This document shows, piece by piece, positions 1 through 11,743 of a DNA stretch of 64,000 nt (position 1 is its first letter; each line of letters begins with the position of its first letter). Below the pieces are notes generated by a model, which was not told where the DNA came from, searched no databases, and worked only from the letters and a program-made list of their open reading frames with translations. The position numbers and the translations under genes are program-made. This DNA is from Salvia splendens (lineage: Eukaryota; Streptophyta; Magnoliopsida; Lamiales; Lamiaceae): positions 15,121,514 through 15,185,513 of the forward strand of contig NC_056050.1 of assembly GCF_004379255.2 (NCBI RefSeq). The letters run 5' to 3'.

Positions 1-1
1 C

Positions 2-364
2 TCTCGCATCTGAGAATCTGAATGCAAGGAGCTTCTGCTTCAGGTGTAAACGATTTGTAATGGACTTGGTCATGTACAATGACTCAAGTTTTGTCCATAC
101 TCCCGCAGCTGTCTCCTCTTTGGAGACTTCCCTCAGAACCCTATCTGACAAATTCAAGATTAGGGTGCTGTAGGCTCTATACTGCATATCCTGAAGCTTT
201 CCTTTCTCTTTTTCATCGACCTCCGCTTCTTTCTCGGCATCGACTTCATTCTTCAAGATATTCCATAGGCCCTGCTGCATCAAGATGGCCTTTATCTTCA
301 ACCTCCACAGCCCAAAGTCATTTTTCCCGGTGAACTTCTCCACCTCAAACTTAGCTGTAGACAT
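2..364 (-). pseudogene. Ty1/copia gag polyprotein, N-terminal part (runs off the window)
   Basis: Read on the minus strand from an ATG at 362-364, an open frame continues to the window edge (about 121 codons). It begins MSTAKFEVEKFTGKNDFG and contains LWRLKIKAILMQQGLW, the N-terminal signature of plant copia gag proteins (DUF4219/UBN2 type), followed by an acidic/lysine-rich linker and a YMTKSITNRLHLKQKLL-like helix. In the family this gag packages the element RNA into virus-like particles in the cytoplasm. A leader of about 120 bp and an LTR end lie immediately upstream (higher coordinates), as expected for the 5' end of a copia element. No stop is seen in the visible part, so I cannot tell whether the full gene is intact; it is labelled pseudogene only because the rest is missing. 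The family call is firm, the activity unknown. Confidence 0.8.
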
Positions 365-484
365 TTCTCAAACAGACGGTGGGCAATCGCCAAGATCAGC
401 TCAAGTACCGGAATTCTTGGACCCTAACTATCCCAGAAAGCAATCAAGAACTCCTTTGGGAAATTCCCACAGACGGCGCCACCT

Positions 485-980
485 GTTGGGTTGCGATGCC
501 GCTGATCTCACACACGTAATCGAGAAAATAAAGCACGCAAACGATATAACGTGGTTCGGTGATAAACCTCCTACGTCCACGGAGAAGATGACCGGAATCT
601 TATTGATGAACTCTTTACAATTACAATGAACTCACACTCACACTCTACCGCTCACAACCGCTCGCTATCTTGAGAATTAATCTCTCTGGGTGTGTGTGTA
701 TATGGTGTAATTCTGCTACTTCACTACTGAGCTCTATCGAGCTATTTATACAAGATGCAATCAAGAAATAAAATCCAACTAACTCTATTTCCCAAAGTTA
801 GTTATAACCGCTACTCGGCTCAAAACCGAACTCCCTTCTCGGCTCAAAACCGAACTCCCTTCTCGGCTCAAAAACCGAACTCCCTTTCTCAGCTAGCTCA
901 AAGCCGAGCTTCATTTCTTGATCTCTTCTTTGAGCTGCAGAGGCTCCACCACTCGATCAAATCAGTAGTTTGCATGGACA
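485..980 (-). repeat. LTR of the copia element at the window start (right edge uncertain)
   Basis: On the minus strand the sequence ends ...CCCAACA at 485 and is followed by GG and TGGCGCCGTCTGTGGG, the motif that typically follows the 5' LTR in many plant LTR elements. A good TATA box (TATAAATAG on the minus strand, about 741-749) lies in it, so U3 extends beyond 750. The other LTR copy is outside the window, so the outer edge is only a guess near 976-982. The internal 24-bp tandem repeat (814-886) lies in U3. Confidence 0.55.
814..886. repeat. 24-bp tandem repeat, three units
   Basis: Three consecutive units of CTCGGCTCAAAACCGAACTC-type sequence start at 814, 838 and 862; the third has one extra A. 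A degenerate fourth piece (CTCAGCTAGCTCAAAGCCGAG) follows. Each unit carries an inverted CTCGG/CCGA(A) core. It sits upstream of the TATA box of the copia LTR, the position where LTR enhancer repeats are usually found. Confidence 0.75.
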
Positions 981-982
981 CA

Positions 983-1330
983 CTTTCACAGACTGCAGGC
1001 AGCAGCAGCGGCGGTCTTGCGGCGACGGGTGCGACAGCAGCCGCTGCGCAGGCAGCGTCGCAGCAGCAGGCATGGACGGAGAGGATTTCCTGGGCTCGAA
1101 CGTCGGCGGAGATGGCTGCGTTGTGCCCCATTTGTGACAGCACCGACGTCTCCGAGTAACGACAGTTTTTGTTCGAGTGGGAGCACGAAGGTGGGGTGCG
1201 TGCAGCGGTGACGAGGACGACGCAGCAGCGACGTCGTCACGCAGGCAGCAGCGGCGAATTTCGAGTGGGAGTACGACAACTCAAGATTAGGGTTTCCCTA
1301 TGCGTGACGTCGTTTTGTCTCGTCTCGTGA
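983..1330. other. GC-rich patch without a recognisable gene
   Basis: CAG/GCG-rich sequence, sharply different from the AT-rich DNA to its right. Short open frames exist on both strands here, but all are low-complexity Ala/Gln/Arg translations of the same repeats and match no family I recognise. It may be a continuation of the LTR or a captured GC-rich 5' region. Confidence 0.4.
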
Positions 1331-1339
1331 CTCCGCTAT

Positions 1340-2420
1340 CCAAATTTTGATTAGGTTTCCAAATCCTTGGATTCAATTTTGAAAATAATTCAAGATAAAT
1401 ATGAAAATAAGATTTGAATATATCTTTTGTGGATTTTATATATTATATGAGATTTAATTATGAATTAAATTATGGATTAATTATATTTTTCCTTATTTTA
1501 TGGATTTGTAGGGATTTTAATTCCTAGATGAATCCTAGTTAAATTTGGATAATGACAATCTAATTTTTTTTTTTATCTATATCCTATGGATTAATGTGGA
1601 TTTATCCTTAAACAAATCCTAGTTGGATTTAGATAATGATAATATTATTTTGTTCTTATCCTATGAGTTTATATGAATTTATTTATAGATAAATTCTTGA
1701 TGGACTTGGATAGTAATAATTTAATATTTTATTCTTATCCTATGAATTTATATGAATTTATTCATATATGAGTTCTAGATGGATTTGAAGAATGATAGTA
1801 TAATATTATCTAATTCTTTGGATTTATATGGATTTACTCCAAGAATGAATCCTAGATGGATTAGGATTAATATTAATATTAATTTATTTTTATCCTATGG
1901 ATTTGAATAGATTTAACTCTATTAAGACAAATCGTAGATGGATTAGAATAAACATTAATCCAAGTTATCATTATCTTTTGGATTTATATCCTAGATAGAT
2001 TAGGATACAGATAATATATAAGAAAATCCTTATTTAATTGGATTTAGATAAATTAATTTATCGAAGAAATCCTAAGTAATGTTTGATATATTTTGGATGT
2101 CTATTCTAAATAGAATTAAGATTCGTATAAATCTTGGTTGATAGGATTTTATTTTATCTTATGGATTATGATGGAATTGTTTCTATCTAGTAATATCCTA
2201 GTACGATTTAAATAATGATAATCCTATAGCAACGTTATCTTGAATCGAAGGATTTGATTTTATCGAAATAAAATCTAAAATAATCCTAAATGGATTTAGA
2301 TAGTTAACACTATCTTGATAAATCCTAAATGAATTTGGATAATCATCATCCATGATGAAACTTAATCATTTAATTGATTCTCCCTTGACTAGATTAAATA
2401 ATTATCGTTAATTATCCAGT
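1340..2420. repeat. AT-rich degenerate repeat field (GGATTT / ATCCTAGATGGATT motifs)
   Basis: The words GGATTTATATG, ATCCTAGATGGATT and TTATCCTATGGATT recur many times at irregular spacings of roughly 60-90 bp, interleaved with AATAATGATAAT. The units are too diverged to align exactly by eye. No coding potential is visible. It resembles a decayed tandem array or an AT-rich minisatellite. Confidence 0.5.
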
Positions 2421-2606
2421 GTGTTTAAATGTCATGCATTAAATGGATTTACCTATTTATTTGGTATTTATCTTTTTTAAGTGTATTATCTGCTTTATCT
2501 GCTTATGTGATAATTATGCAAAAACCATATAAAATATCTAAGCGATAATTACAACAAGTGCGTTGTATATGGTCTCCATCGATTGGTTTGCAAATTTTAT
2601 GAAGCC

Positions 2607-3025
2607 AGTTTCTAATATTATCGTCACCCATTATGTGGGGACAATAATCCTACGAAATAGTAAGTTCATATGGGTAGACTTCTCAAATATATGTGGGTTG
2701 ATTTTGTTCTCATGATGGCTGATTTTATTTTATATTCGTCTCGTCCTCTTGTTTATTTAGCTCTTCTTTTACTTTTGATAGCATGGAGGATCCCAGCTTG
2801 TGGGACCACTTCTTTGAATTTTTATGTTCTTGTTTTGGATCTTAGTCACTTTTAGGCTAGGATCATGTATTGTAACATTATATTTTTTATCTTATTCACA
2901 GGTTGGGGTCTGCCTAAATCTCCCGCCCATAAAGGGCGCTTTTGAAGAAAAAAATAGTGTGAACTAGAAAGTAGTTTCTAATATTATCGCCACCCATTAT
3001 GTGGGGACAATAATCCTAAGAAATT
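2607..3025. repeat. Pair of direct repeats of about 52 bp, 366 bp apart
   Basis: AGTTTCTAATATTATCG followed by CACCCATTATGTGGGGACAA and AATCCTA(C/A)GAAAT occurs at 2607-2658 and again at 2973-3025 with only a few differences. The 314 bp between them hold no recognisable gene. They could be the ends of a small repeat-flanked unit or a local duplication. Confidence 0.6.
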
Positions 3026-5118
3026 ACAAGTTTCAGAAGTTCGTACAGAATTTATGAGATAGCTTGATTTTGTTATCATCACATGAGCATTGTTATGGGA
3101 ATGTGTTGTAGAAACAAAATTCTGTAATGCTAAATCTGATGGTCGTGCTTAGGCAACATTAGGCGGCCATGCCATTATGTGGTCTCTGGACTATTCGTCG
3201 GTGTTGTGACCAGTAAAAATGTTAAAGTTGTGAATGAGTATTGACCTCTTATGGAGGGTACCTGTTTTCGATTTTACAGTTGCAAGATACATAATTATTT
3301 TGTGGTTATTTGAGATTATGTACTGAGCATAAGTATGTGATAATAAATTAATTTGCCAAATCTTCATTATGTCATTCAATATTTTGTCTGCGATCCTTAA
3401 AGAAAAACTTGAATGCCAAAATTATGTAGATCGAAAACGTGAATGGATAAGATTCTCATCGCTAAAACTTGGAGTTTATACTCAATGATTCATGCCCTCC
3501 ATATCCTCGACATAATTCCATGAAGAATGTTCGAGAATGCTTTTTGCATGTACTTGACAAGTTCTTTGAGGAATAAGGTCAAGATATTTTCTTTTAAGTA
3601 GCACGACAAGTCTTGGTTAGTGACGATGGAAGATGGATATCAATAGAATCTGTCAAGATGATTCGATCGGAATATCCTAGAGGGACAGAATGTTTTGAGG
3701 AATATATTGATCACTCAAATAGTTTTCTGACTCAAGTCATCGCCTAAAGTAATAAGAAATGACTAGAAGAAGGTTTAACTGAAAAGTAGAAAATCTTCAG
3801 AATATTAGTCATTATATCAATGTTAGAGGAAAGTAACATGATAGATGACGAATTCATCAAGGCTGTAGTTTTCCTACGCCCTAGTTCATTTGAACAAAAG
3901 ACTAGATATGGAAACGGGAGAACCTAAATTGTCATCAAAGTTTGTTTAAAATGAGTGAAGATGTTTTGTAAGTTAGATTGACCTCTTTTAAAGAAGGACA
4001 ATGACTTACAGAAGAGATCTTGATCCAGCTAGGCTTTTGTTGCAGTGGGAGCTATTAATGCTCAATTATTATTTTATGGTTGATGTTTAAGGCATCATAG
4101 TATTGAAACAATATAAATGCAACAAGATTGAGTATGAAACAACCCATCAACTTTTTAAACAATGAATGATAAAGTATTTATGACTCTTAGTCTTAAGGCC
4201 AAGAAAATACTTAGTTATTGTTCAATACTAAGAAAATGCGGATGGCCCAATACTCTTAAAACTAATAAGGACATTTGGACTTTGATTTATATTTACTTGG
4301 GTCGGCCCAAGTTCCTATATTTATTTTTGTTCGTTTTCTTTCGTTTAGACAAATTATTATTTATCTCGTAATAACTTGGTGTTATTCCAAGTACTATAAA
4401 ATCCATCTCAACCATCTCGCTCAATCAAGCCAAGTATAGCAACATCAACGTCAATACTTCAACAAGACTTTCAAACACGTCCCCTAGCAAACTCTATTAT
4501 TTAACAAAAAACGTCTCTCTTCTCACCAAGCACATAAATACTATACTCAATTAAAAATAATGAGGAACATAGCATGATGACAGAATTTCACTTTAACTAA
4601 TTCATGACATATTTTAATTAGTATTTAAAAAGTACGGGCTTACATACGGTGGCTAAAAGTTGGTTAATGGAAGCTTGGAGGAAAGCTTGCTTTAAGCCTG
4701 TGTTGGCCTCCAAACCGAGTCTGTCTTAGAGCAAGATCAAGCATGGTGAGCTTGCCTCATCTATATCTATATATCTATATAGGGATTTGATATGCTGAGG
4801 GACCATTCGTGGGCAACACTAGAGCGCCTCTCACCTCTCTTCCTTTATTCCGTGAAATTCTCGCTTCTCCTCTTTATCTCTGTGCGACTTCTTCTCTTTT
4901 TTTATTTTTATTTTTATTTTTTTCAGTATCCTTCATTCATTTCCTAATTTTCTCACTCTTCTATTCTAAAATGAATTTTATCAACGGCAAATCCTACACA
5001 AAAAATTGTAAAACTCAAAAATTCTCCCTGAAAGAAGAATAAAATAGGTGTAATTCAATTGCTTCTCCAGTCAGTCAATTGGGAGACGTAATTTATGTGG
5101 GGAAACAACACTTCTTAT
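3026..5118. other. Long stretch with no recognisable gene
   Basis: Only short unconvincing open frames are present. 3400-4000 reads like strongly decayed coding sequence with frequent stops, but I cannot assign a family. 4390-4560 contains TATAAAATCCATCTCAACCATC followed by CT-rich, Leu/Ser-poor text, which would fit a retroelement promoter/R region. 4885-4925 is T-rich low complexity. Confidence 0.35.
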
Positions 5119-5123
5119 CCTTG

Positions 5124-5490
5124 TGTGAAAAGTGGAGAACAAAGAGACAGCCATGCACGAAATGAAGAGGAGAAGAATGAAGATTAACGCACGTGTGCAT
5201 GGTGATAAAGAAGAGGTGACATGGAGTAAAAGACTTGCTGCGTGTAATGGAAGCTCGCTGACTCATCATCTAGCTGGCATCCAGTCAGCATGAAGTTAGT
5301 TGAGGAGTCAGTTAGGAAAAAAGTTGAGGAGTTAGTTAGTTTCTTCCACAAAATATCTAGCTACAAAATATCTAGCTTCTAGTATAAATAAGTGATGCTT
5401 TTGTAATCTACGATTGATTGAAGTTTAATGAAGCATTTTTCTTCTATCTCAATCCTCATTCATATGTTTTCTATTTCATGAAATTTCACA
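5124..5490 (+). repeat. 5' LTR of the copia element
   Basis: 367 bp, TG...CA ends, with CTAGTATAAATAAG as a likely TATA box at about 5378-5391 and downstream U5. It is followed at once by the primer-binding site. It differs from the 3' LTR at about 12 positions, counted by eye. Confidence 0.96.
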
Positions 5491-5499
5491 TGGTATCAG
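5491..5499 (+). promoter_or_regulatory. Copia primer-binding site, split by an insertion
   Basis: TGGTATCAG abuts the 5' LTR and matches the start of the initiator-Met tRNA complement used by copia elements. After nine bases it is interrupted by the solo LTR starting at 5500. The original sequence resumes at 6962 (GAGAAATTTG), with ATCAG duplicated as the target site. Confidence 0.9.
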
Positions 5500-6956
5500 T
5501 GTTAGGATTGGTATACTGAAAAGCATATTTCGAGCATGTTGCACGGATAGAATTGCTTGTATACAATAAACTCTACAATCCACTTTTAACCCAAGGCGAG
5601 AAGAAGTAATTTTATCGCATTGGTGTTTGCTTATGCATTTATAAGATGTTTCTTAAACATTTAAATGTATAAGAAGCAAACAAGTCTAATTCTTCAACAT
5701 AGTAGACTGGTCGTGAACGACGTTCACAGAAGGTCCTTTGTAGAAGAGAAATAGAATTTCACAACCTAGATAGGCTTTGGCTACCTATCGTGAAAGGTTG
5801 CAGTGTCAGTCTGCATGTTTCTCTACCTTAGAAAATAAACGACACTGGTGTGGTATAGCACTGAAGGATCTAACAGTTGAGATAAGTCTTTCTTGCTATT
5901 TACTAAAAGACGAGGTCTCGGTGATTGTTATTTCTTAATCATTGTTGACATAACATTGAGCATACGATATTTATTATGCACTTCTTTGATTTATCAAATG
6001 GTGCAGATTTTTCGCAATCCAAGAATCCTGATATCTTGGGTAGTGGTGATCTATGTCTAGAGGTGCTAGTATTGTTATTGCAATGAATCGTGTGTTGGGT
6101 GAGTCCAGTTTGATAATATCCTCAAGAGGTGTTCGAAAAAGGTTTTATCATTCAGAAACCCGGCCGGTTGGAATTTATTCCAGAATAATAAATAAAGATT
6201 TTGAACTAGACAACTCTTGGAAAAATATATTAATTAATTAATGTCAAATAACATACTTAAATTAATTAATGGATATATATATCTTAAACACGGGATATAA
6301 TAAATTAAAGAGGTAAAGCCCGGATTACTCGTAATTTAGGATTGGACGGGCAGTCAGTATTATTTTACTATAGTGGCTGATAATAATATTCTGTCGGACT
6401 TGTATTAAATTGGGGCTCAATTTAATTAGTAAAAGTCCAACAGGTTTAGCCCAAGTTCAACCTCCATGGACCCCTAATCTGTCCCATTATAACTCAATAT
6501 AAAAGGAGATTAGAAAGGAGATTTAGGAATAATAAACCTAGAATTTTCGTGCCCCCCGTTTGGGAGTGGACGGAAAAATCAGTTCTTCACAAATCTGACT
6601 TTCTGTCTTCTTTCTAGTCAAGCCCTTTTTGATTCTGACAAGCTTTGCCCACCCAAAGGTCATTATCTGAGTTTGGGATACAGATTAGAAGATTCGTGGT
6701 TGAGTACAGAGATCTTCATGTGGAGAAGGCGCAAGCAATCGTCGATTCTTTGGAGAATCAGATCGGTAATTCTAAACCGTAGGAATTCATGAATTAGGGT
6801 TTAAATTCCTTATGCATGAATTAACGTGCGTTCTTGTATGTAATTGATTATTTAACATGTGATTAATTGATCCCATAATCGGTCAAATAGATCTGTAGAT
6901 CTGATTTATTTGTGTATGCATGACTTCCGCTGTGCAAGGGGCTCCAAACCCCAGCA
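5500..6956. mobile_element. Solo LTR (1457 bp) inserted in the copia PBS
   Basis: Begins TGTTAGGATTGG and ends CAAACCCCAGCA, with the exact 5-bp TSD ATCAG at 5495-5499 and 6957-6961. It contains a TATA-like AATATAAAAGG at about 6496-6506 and no coding sequence. There is one LTR copy only, so it is the product of LTR-LTR recombination of a once full-length element. Such long LTRs occur in several plant copia lineages, but the lineage cannot be fixed without the internal region. The read direction of the TATA box suggests a plus orientation. Confidence 0.92.
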
Positions 6957-7014
6957 ATCAGGAGAAATTTGATCAATCACTTTTTGCTTCCGCTCACTTC
7001 TTTTTCCTTCAACA

Positions 7015-10000
7015 ATGAATCGCAATCCTCGCGGTGGTAATGCACCTGCTCCTCCTTCGATGGAGGATACTTCAAGTCCATATTATCTCCATCCGAGTGA
7101 TAATCCGAGCTTTCAACTTGTCCCTCACGTCCTAACTGGATCAAACTACATTAATTGGAGAAGATCGGTTACCACAGCTCTATTGGCGAAGAACAAAATT
7201 GCTTTTGTCAATGGAGTTCTTCTTCGACCGGCCGATGATGACATTTTGTTCCCGGCATGGCTGCGATGTAACAGTATGGTTGTGTCATGGCTTCGCAACT
7301 CAATTTCCCCTCAGATTTGCTCAAGCATCATGTATATTGATAATGCACATGAGATCTGGTCAGATTTGCGTGATCGCTTCTCTCAGCTTGATACAGCTTG
7401 GGCATACCAGCTGAGACAGAAGATTATGTCTCTCACACAAGGAAATGATGATGTCAACACTTATTTTACGAATCTGAGAATAATTTGGGATGAGTATAGA
7501 CATTCACAGCCTATTGCTTGGTGTGTTTGTGGCACATGTAGATGCAATAGTGCATCTAAGTGGCATACTTATCAGGAAGATGAGTGTAGTATGAAATTTT
7601 TGATAGGGCTCAACTCAAGCTTCTCTCAGATCCGATCAAGTATTTTATCCATGATTCCTACACCTTCTCTGTCCAAAGTCTTTTCTCTGGTTTTGCAGGA
7701 AGAGAGGCAGCGCACAATTGATGGTGGTGCATCCTCTACTTCTGTTGTTAATACATTGATGAGCGAGAAACTGTACTCTACAAATGCTTCTCAATCATAT
7801 AACAGAAACAACAGGTTATGTTCTCACTGTGGCAAGACAAATCATACGGTGGATAGATGCTTTGCACTTCATGGATTTCCTCCAAGTTTTGGAAGAGGAA
7901 GAGGAAAACCGATTTCTAAAGATAACAACTTCTCCAAAACTGTAAATTTTGTTGAGAACTTTTTTGATGATTCATGTGATGTTGTGTCCACTAGTGAAAA
8001 CATGCCATCTCAAGAGCAATGCCAGCAACTTATTCAACTTTTGCAGACTCAGCTTGCTACTTCTGCCACTCTCTCCTCACCTACACCTTCTGTCACACTA
8101 AATTCTAACCCTCCATCTACCAATTGTACTTCATTCACAGGTACTATCTCCTTCATTCCTTTTATTGCTTCAGTAACTACATCTAATCCTCAATGGTTGT
8201 TAGATGCTGGAGCAACACACCATGTTTGTTGTGATCTGTCTATGTTTGATAACTATTCGACTGTTCACAATGCCTCTGTACATCTTCCAAATGGTGCAAC
8301 TGCACCAGTTACACACATTGGATCCATCACCCTAAATTCGTCTATCATCCTTTTATCTGTCCTCTGTGTTCCTAGCTTCACTTTCAATCTTATTTCCATC
8401 AGCTCATTGACCTCCTCATTGCAATGTACTGTTGTTTTCACTCACAATTCCTTTGAAATCCAAGGAGTTTCTCAGGCAACTGTGATTGGGAGGGGTAGCA
8501 AAATGGGCAACTTATACACTCTGGACATTTCTGATTCATTGGAAACCAGAAGTTCTGCCATAGCTCATTCCTCAGATGTTTCTTCTTTTTCAGCCTCTTT
8601 TGTAAGCCCTTATGCTAATCTTGTTTCTGATATTGATGTATGGCATAAGAGGTTAGGGCACTTGTCATACAGTAAACTGAAATCTATATCAGATGTCACA
8701 AATAAAACTACCACATCTTTGTGTGAAATCTGCCCCCTTGCTAAGCAAAAACATCTTCCATTTATGAGATCTGATAGTATTGTAGAGAATTGTTTTGATC
8801 TTATTCATTGTGATACCTGGGGTCCTTTTAATCCTCCCACCAATCAAAATTTCAAATACTTCCTCACCTTGGTTGATGATTGTTCCTGTTTTGTTTGGAC
8901 ATTTTTTATGCAAAACAAATCAGATGCTGGGGTGATCTTGCCTCAGTGTTTCAACACAGTATTGACTCAGTTTGGCAAGAAAATTTAAGTCATTCGATGT
9001 GATAATGCCATGAGTTCAATATCCCTCTTTATACTCTTCCTTTGGCACTGTCATACAACACTATTGTGTTGAAACTCCTCAACAAAATGCTCGGGTAGAA
9101 AGAAAACATCAGCACCTGCTGAATGTTTCTAGGAGTCTTCTTTTTCAGTCACACTTACCCATTCATTTTTGGGGGAATGTATTCTGAGTGCCTCTTATCT
9201 CATAAACAGAACCCCTTCCTCCATTTTGCCACATGATTCAACTCCTTTTCAAACCCTTTTTCAGATACCACCTTCATACTCTCATTTGAAAGTGATAGGC
9301 TGCCTTTGTTATGCCTCAACTCTACAAAGAGGTTGGGACAAATTCTCACCTAGAGCAAGTAAATGTGTGCTTCTAGGATATCCCTCAGATTTCAAAGGTT
9401 ATAAACTCTTGAATTTGGAAACCATGCAAGAATTTATCACAAGAGATGTAATATTTCATGAGGATGTTTTTCCTCTTTCAGATCAATCCCCATCCGATTT
9501 CCCATCTCTTCCATCTCCATCTCATTCCCTTTCTTCTCTAGAAATCACAGAAACTCTAAACTTGCCTTCCTCATCCACTGATATCTCACCAAATAATTCT
9601 GACTCTACTTCATCCACTCACCATCCTGCCCTTCCTAACTCCTCCAGAACTGGGAGAAAAATAAAAACTCCATCTCATTTGACAGACTTCATCTGCAACT
9701 CTGTCAGCTCAGCCTCTCCTTACCCAATCTCTTCATATTTTAGCCTATCCAAACTCTCCCCAGAATACCTCAAATACATAGTTCTCATATCTGCCATCTA
9801 TGAACCTACCACATATGCTCAAGCCTCACAATACCCTGAGTGGCAGCAAGCAATGCAAGAAGAGTTGGCTGCTTTTTTTAGAACTGAAACATGGTTTGTC
9901 ACTGTCTTGCCATCGAGGAAAATACCTATTGATTGCAAATGGGTTTACAAATTGAAATATAATCCAGATGCATCAGTGGAAAGGTATAAAGCAAGGCTCG

Positions 10001-11364
10001 TGGCCAAGGGCTTCACACAACTAGAAGGTGTGGACTTTCTAGACACCTTCTCCCCTGTTGCTAAACTAACCATGGTTAAGCTTTTATTAGCTTTAGCAGA
10101 AATCAAAGGATGGTCACTATCTCATCTTGATATAAATAATGCATTTTTATATGGAGAATTGGAAGAGGATATATATATGACACTTCCACCAGGCTACAAT
10201 GTAGAATGGCAGACTGTTGAAGGGGCAACTCCTCAATCAACATAGGTTTGCAAGCTGAAGAAGTCTCTCTATGGTCTTAAACAAGCATCTAGGCAATGGT
10301 ACTTGAAGTTCTTAGAGGTTTTGAAGGGTTTTGGTCTGCAACAGTCTGCATCAGATCACTCATTCTTTTTCAAGAGTGATAACAATGGCTTCTTTGGCAT
10401 CGTTGTGTATGTTGATGAGATTTTAGTAGCTACAACAGATCCGGAGATGACAGAGAGTTTCAAGACATTTCTATCCCAGCATTTCAAGTTTAAAGATTTG
10501 GGAGTTCCCAAATGCTTCCTTGGAGTTGAAGTTGCTAGAAACAAGAAAGGAATTATGATTTCTCAAAGGAAATATGTTATGGATTTATTGAGAGACACTG
10601 GGATGCTAGGATGTTAGCCTTCTGCAATACCTATGGATCCCTTGAAGAAACTGAGAGTAGACTCAGAGAAACCTATGGAAGATGCATCGAGATACAGAAG
10701 GTTGATTGGCAGACTGCTATATCTATGCATAACCAGACCTGATGTAACTTTTGTTGTACACAAATTAAGCCAATATGTGGCTAATCCCACAGATGAACAC
10801 TAGGAAGCAGCAGAGAGAGTCTTGAAATATCTGAAAGGAACTCCAGGTCATGGCTTGTTTTACTCAAGCAGCTGCAAATTGAATCTAAGTATGTTCTCTG
10901 ATGCAGATTGGGCATCATGTCAAGATATAAGAAAATCAATGACATGTTACTGCCTATATCTTGGAAACTCTCTGATATCTTGGAAGTCAAAAAAGCAAAA
11001 CACCATTTCAAGGTCATCAGCAGAAGCAGAATATAGGGCAAAGGCACAAGCCACTTGTGAAGTAGTGTGGGCAGTGGCATTACTTGCAAACTTTGGAGTC
11101 AAGGTTGAGAAAGTTGTGCCTCTTTATTGTGATAATCAATCGACTATATACATTTGCTCCAATCCAGTGTTTCATGAGAGAACAAAACACATTGAAATAG
11201 ACTGTCACACCGTGAGAGAAACATACTTGGAGGGAGTAATTAAACCTTTGCACATCAGGAACAATCTGCAAGTAGCCGACATTTTCACCAAGCCATTAGG
11301 GCCAATGGCTTTTCATTCTATGCTTAGCAAGATGAATTTCGAAAGTATCTACAATCCATCTTGA
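7015..11364 (+). pseudogene. Copia gag-pol polyprotein, multiply broken
   Basis: One reading frame from ATG 7015 to the stop at 11362-11364 covers the whole polyprotein. Gag: N-terminal GSNYINWRRSV domain and zinc knuckle CSHCGKTNHTVDRC (about 7819-7860). Protease: LDAGATHH at about 8200-8223, where the family has D-S/T-G. Then GAG-pre-integrase (WHKRLGHLS) and integrase (HCDTWGPF). RT: WVYKLKYNPD, ARLVAKGFTQ, then YVDEILVA (10408-10431) where YVDD is normal. RNase H: DADWASC, SSAEAEYR, TKHIEID. In-frame stops are at 8986-8988 (TAA), 10243-10245, 10615-10617 and 10801-10803 (all TAG). Between about 8990 and 9190 the integrase core is spread over three frames, so small indels occurred there. 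The protein cannot be made; any movement would have needed proteins in trans. Confidence 0.95.
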
Positions 11365-11371
11365 AGGGGCA
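11361..11371 (+). promoter_or_regulatory. Polypurine tract of the copia element
   Basis: TTGAAGGGGCA lies directly upstream of the 3' LTR and overlaps the pol stop codon. This is the expected plus-strand priming site. Confidence 0.75.
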
Positions 11372-11738
11372 TGTGAAAAGTGGAGAACAAAGAGAGAGCC
11401 ATGCACGAAATGAAGAGGAGAAGAATGAAGATTAAAGCACGTGTGCATAGTGATAAAGAAGAGGTGACATGGAGTAAAAGACTTGTTGCGTGTAATGGAA
11501 GCTCGCTGACTCATCATCTAGCTGGCATCCAGTCAGCATGAAGTTAGTTGAGGAGTTAGTTAGGAAATTAGTCGAGGAGTTAGTTAGTTTCTTCCACAAA
11601 ATATCTAGCTACAAAATATCTAACTTCTAGTATAAATAAGTGATACTTTTGTAATCTGCGATTGATTGAAGTTTAATGAAGTATTTTTCTTCTATCTCAA
11701 TCCTCATTCATATGTTTTCTATTTCATGAAATTTCACA
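11372..11738 (+). repeat. 3' LTR of the copia element
   Basis: 367 bp, same ends as the 5' LTR, followed by the TSD CCTTG. Differences from the 5' copy are mostly transitions, several at CpG or CpNpG sites, as expected from ageing of methylated DNA. Confidence 0.96.
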
Positions 11739-11743
11739 CCTTG

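Larger units (their letters stand above)
5124..11738 (+). mobile_element. Complete but defective Ty1/copia LTR retrotransposon
   Basis: The two 367-bp LTRs (5124-5490, 11372-11738) begin TGTGAAAAG and end TTTCACA, and are flanked by the perfect 5-bp TSD CCTTG (5119-5123 and 11739-11743). A copia-type PBS (TGGTATCAG) directly follows the 5' LTR and a purine tract (GAAGGGGC) precedes the 3' LTR. The internal order gag, protease, integrase, RT, RNase H is that of Ty1/copia. By eye the LTRs differ at about 12 of 367 positions (about 3%). The coding region carries four in-frame stops, frameshifts in integrase and altered protease and RT catalytic motifs. A separate solo LTR (5500-6956) interrupts the PBS. 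Confidence 0.97.

Noticed and set aside
755..1279. Overlapping Ala/Gln/Arg-rich frames of 81-134 codons
   Set aside because: Low-complexity translation of CAG/GCG repeats on both strands; no start context or homology.
4809..5042. 77-codon frame with a hydrophobic Phe/Leu run, possible small membrane protein
   Set aside because: The hydrophobic run is just a T-rich low-complexity stretch; no other support.
5500..6956. Interpretation as part of the copia leader
   Set aside because: The ATCAG duplication and TG...CA ends show a separate solo LTR insertion.
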